From: an uncultured Oscillospiraceae bacterium
Lineage (GTDB): Bacteria > Bacillota > Clostridia > Oscillospirales > Oscillospiraceae
Length of the DNA stretch: 5,694 nt
Direction: 5' to 3'
Assembly (NCBI GenBank): GCA_934589665.1
Contig: CAKTOJ010000099.1
Span: 1-5,694, forward strand
A model generated the notes under the pieces. That model was given only the letters and a program-made list of their open reading frames with translations, was not told where the DNA came from and did no database searches. The number at the start of each line of letters is the position of its first letter. Position 1 is the first letter of the stretch. A program made the position numbers and the translations under genes. Shown one piece after another: positions 4,997 through 5,694 of this stretch.

Positions 4997-5694
4997 ATGT
5001 TTGGTCAATTGATCGCAACCCTGAAAAAGAGCCCCAAGACGATCGTCTTTACCGAGGGTACGGATCCCCGTATTCTTGAGGCGAGCGCACGTCTGCTCTC
5101 CGGTAACTTTTTGAAGCCTGTGCTCGTCGGCAACCCCGATGAGATCGCCGCGGCTGCGGAAGAGGCCGGCTTTAACATCCGCGGTGCGGAGATCGCCGAC
5201 CCTGCGAACTATCCTGAGATGGACGCTATGGTCGCGCAGATGGTTGAGCTGCGCAAGGGCAAGATGACCCCGGAGCAGTGCCGTGACGCGCTGAGCCGCG
5301 GTAACTACTTCGGCACCATGCTTGTCAAGATGGGCAAGGCGGACTGCCTGCTCGGCGGCGCGACCTACTCCACGGCGGACACTGTCCGTCCCGCGCTCCA
5401 GCTCATCAAGACCAAGCCCGGCAACAAGATCGTCTCTTCCTGCTTCATCATGGTTCGTCCTTCCGCCTCCGGCGAGAACGAGGTGCTTGCTATGGCCGAC
5501 TGCGCCATCAACATCAAGCCTAATGAGGACGAGCTCGTTGAGATCTGCCGCGAGACGGTCGAGTGCGCAAAGATCTTCGGTGTTGACCCGAAGGTCGCCT
5601 TCCTGAGCTACTCCACCCTCGGCTCCGGCAAGGGCGAGGACGTCGACAAGATGCGCAACGCCTGCGAGAAGGCCAAGGCCGAAATGCCCAACAC
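4997..5694 (+). CDS. pta: Phosphate acetyltransferase, N-terminal part (cut by window edge)
   Basis: The first 232 codons of a Pta, about two thirds of the usual length near 330. The cytosolic enzyme converts acetyl-CoA and phosphate to acetyl phosphate and CoA, the step before acetate kinase in ATP-yielding acetate fermentation. PTA_PTB family motifs seen are FTEGTDPRILEAS (18-30), GNYFGTMLVKMGKADCLLGG (102-121), the signature YSTADTVRPALQLIKTKPG (124-142) and FLSYSTLGSGKGEDVDKM (202-219). The STADTVRPALQ signature and the absence of an E. coli-like N-terminal regulatory domain favour the short Pta over the butyryl enzyme Ptb. The ATG at 4997-4999 has a near-ideal AGGAGGA six bases upstream. 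Codon choice is strongly biased (GGT, CGT, AAG, ATC), consistent with high expression. It is divergent from the peptidase gene. The end and any following ackA lie outside the window. Confidence 0.94.
   Translation, partial: MFGQLIATLKKSPKTIVFTEGTDPRILEASARLLSGNFLKPVLVGNPDEIAAAAEEAGFNIRGAEIADPANYPEMDAMVAQMVELRKGKMTPEQCRDALSRGNYFGTMLVKMGKADCLLGGATYSTADTVRPALQLIKTKPGNKIVSSCFIMVRPSASGENEVLAMADCAINIKPNEDELVEICRETVECAKIFGVDPKVAFLSYSTLGSGKGEDVDKMRNACEKAKAEMPN

Overview
The window looks like chromosomal DNA from an anaerobic, GC-rich low-branching Firmicute, most likely class Clostridia in the Ruminococcaceae/Oscillospiraceae range. Three things suggest this: the gene order rimP-nusA-ylxR-ylxQ-infB, which is the Bacillus/Clostridium arrangement; strong Shine-Dalgarno sequences with TTG and GTG starts; and an M23 peptidase with the LysM-G5-M23 layout common in Clostridia. 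The genus cannot be fixed from the sequence alone. There is no sign of phage, transposon, CRISPR, tRNA or rRNA.

Layout from left to right. Positions 1-2745, minus strand, hold the transcription/translation operon, transcribed right to left: rimP (2290-2745), nusA (1179-2249), ylxR/rnpM (850-1122), an L7Ae-type ylxQ with an unusually long basic tail (195-857), and the first 54 codons of infB (1-164, cut by the window edge). Its likely promoter is at 2850-2878. Between promoter and rimP sits a hairpin followed by a U-rich tract (2794-2823) that looks like an attenuator. Positions 2935-2960 hold the rho-independent terminator of the next gene. Positions 2973-4655, minus strand, encode a 560-residue membrane-anchored LysM-G5-M23 cell-wall peptidase. 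Positions 4656-4996 are a 341-base divergent intergenic region with a promoter for each flanking gene and several dyad symmetries. One of these is a 15-base perfect palindrome over the predicted start of the peptidase transcript. Positions 4997-5694, plus strand, are the first 232 codons of phosphate acetyltransferase (pta), cut by the right edge.

The operon genes work together in 30S maturation (RimP), transcription elongation, pausing and termination (NusA), RNA binding and RNase P modulation (YlxR/RnpM), kink-turn-type RNA binding (YlxQ) and initiator-tRNA placement (IF2). The peptidase remodels peptidoglycan, and Pta makes acetyl phosphate for ATP-yielding acetate fermentation. I find no clearly new system. 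The points most worth following are the rimP leader hairpin, the YlxQ tail and the palindromic operator candidate upstream of the peptidase.
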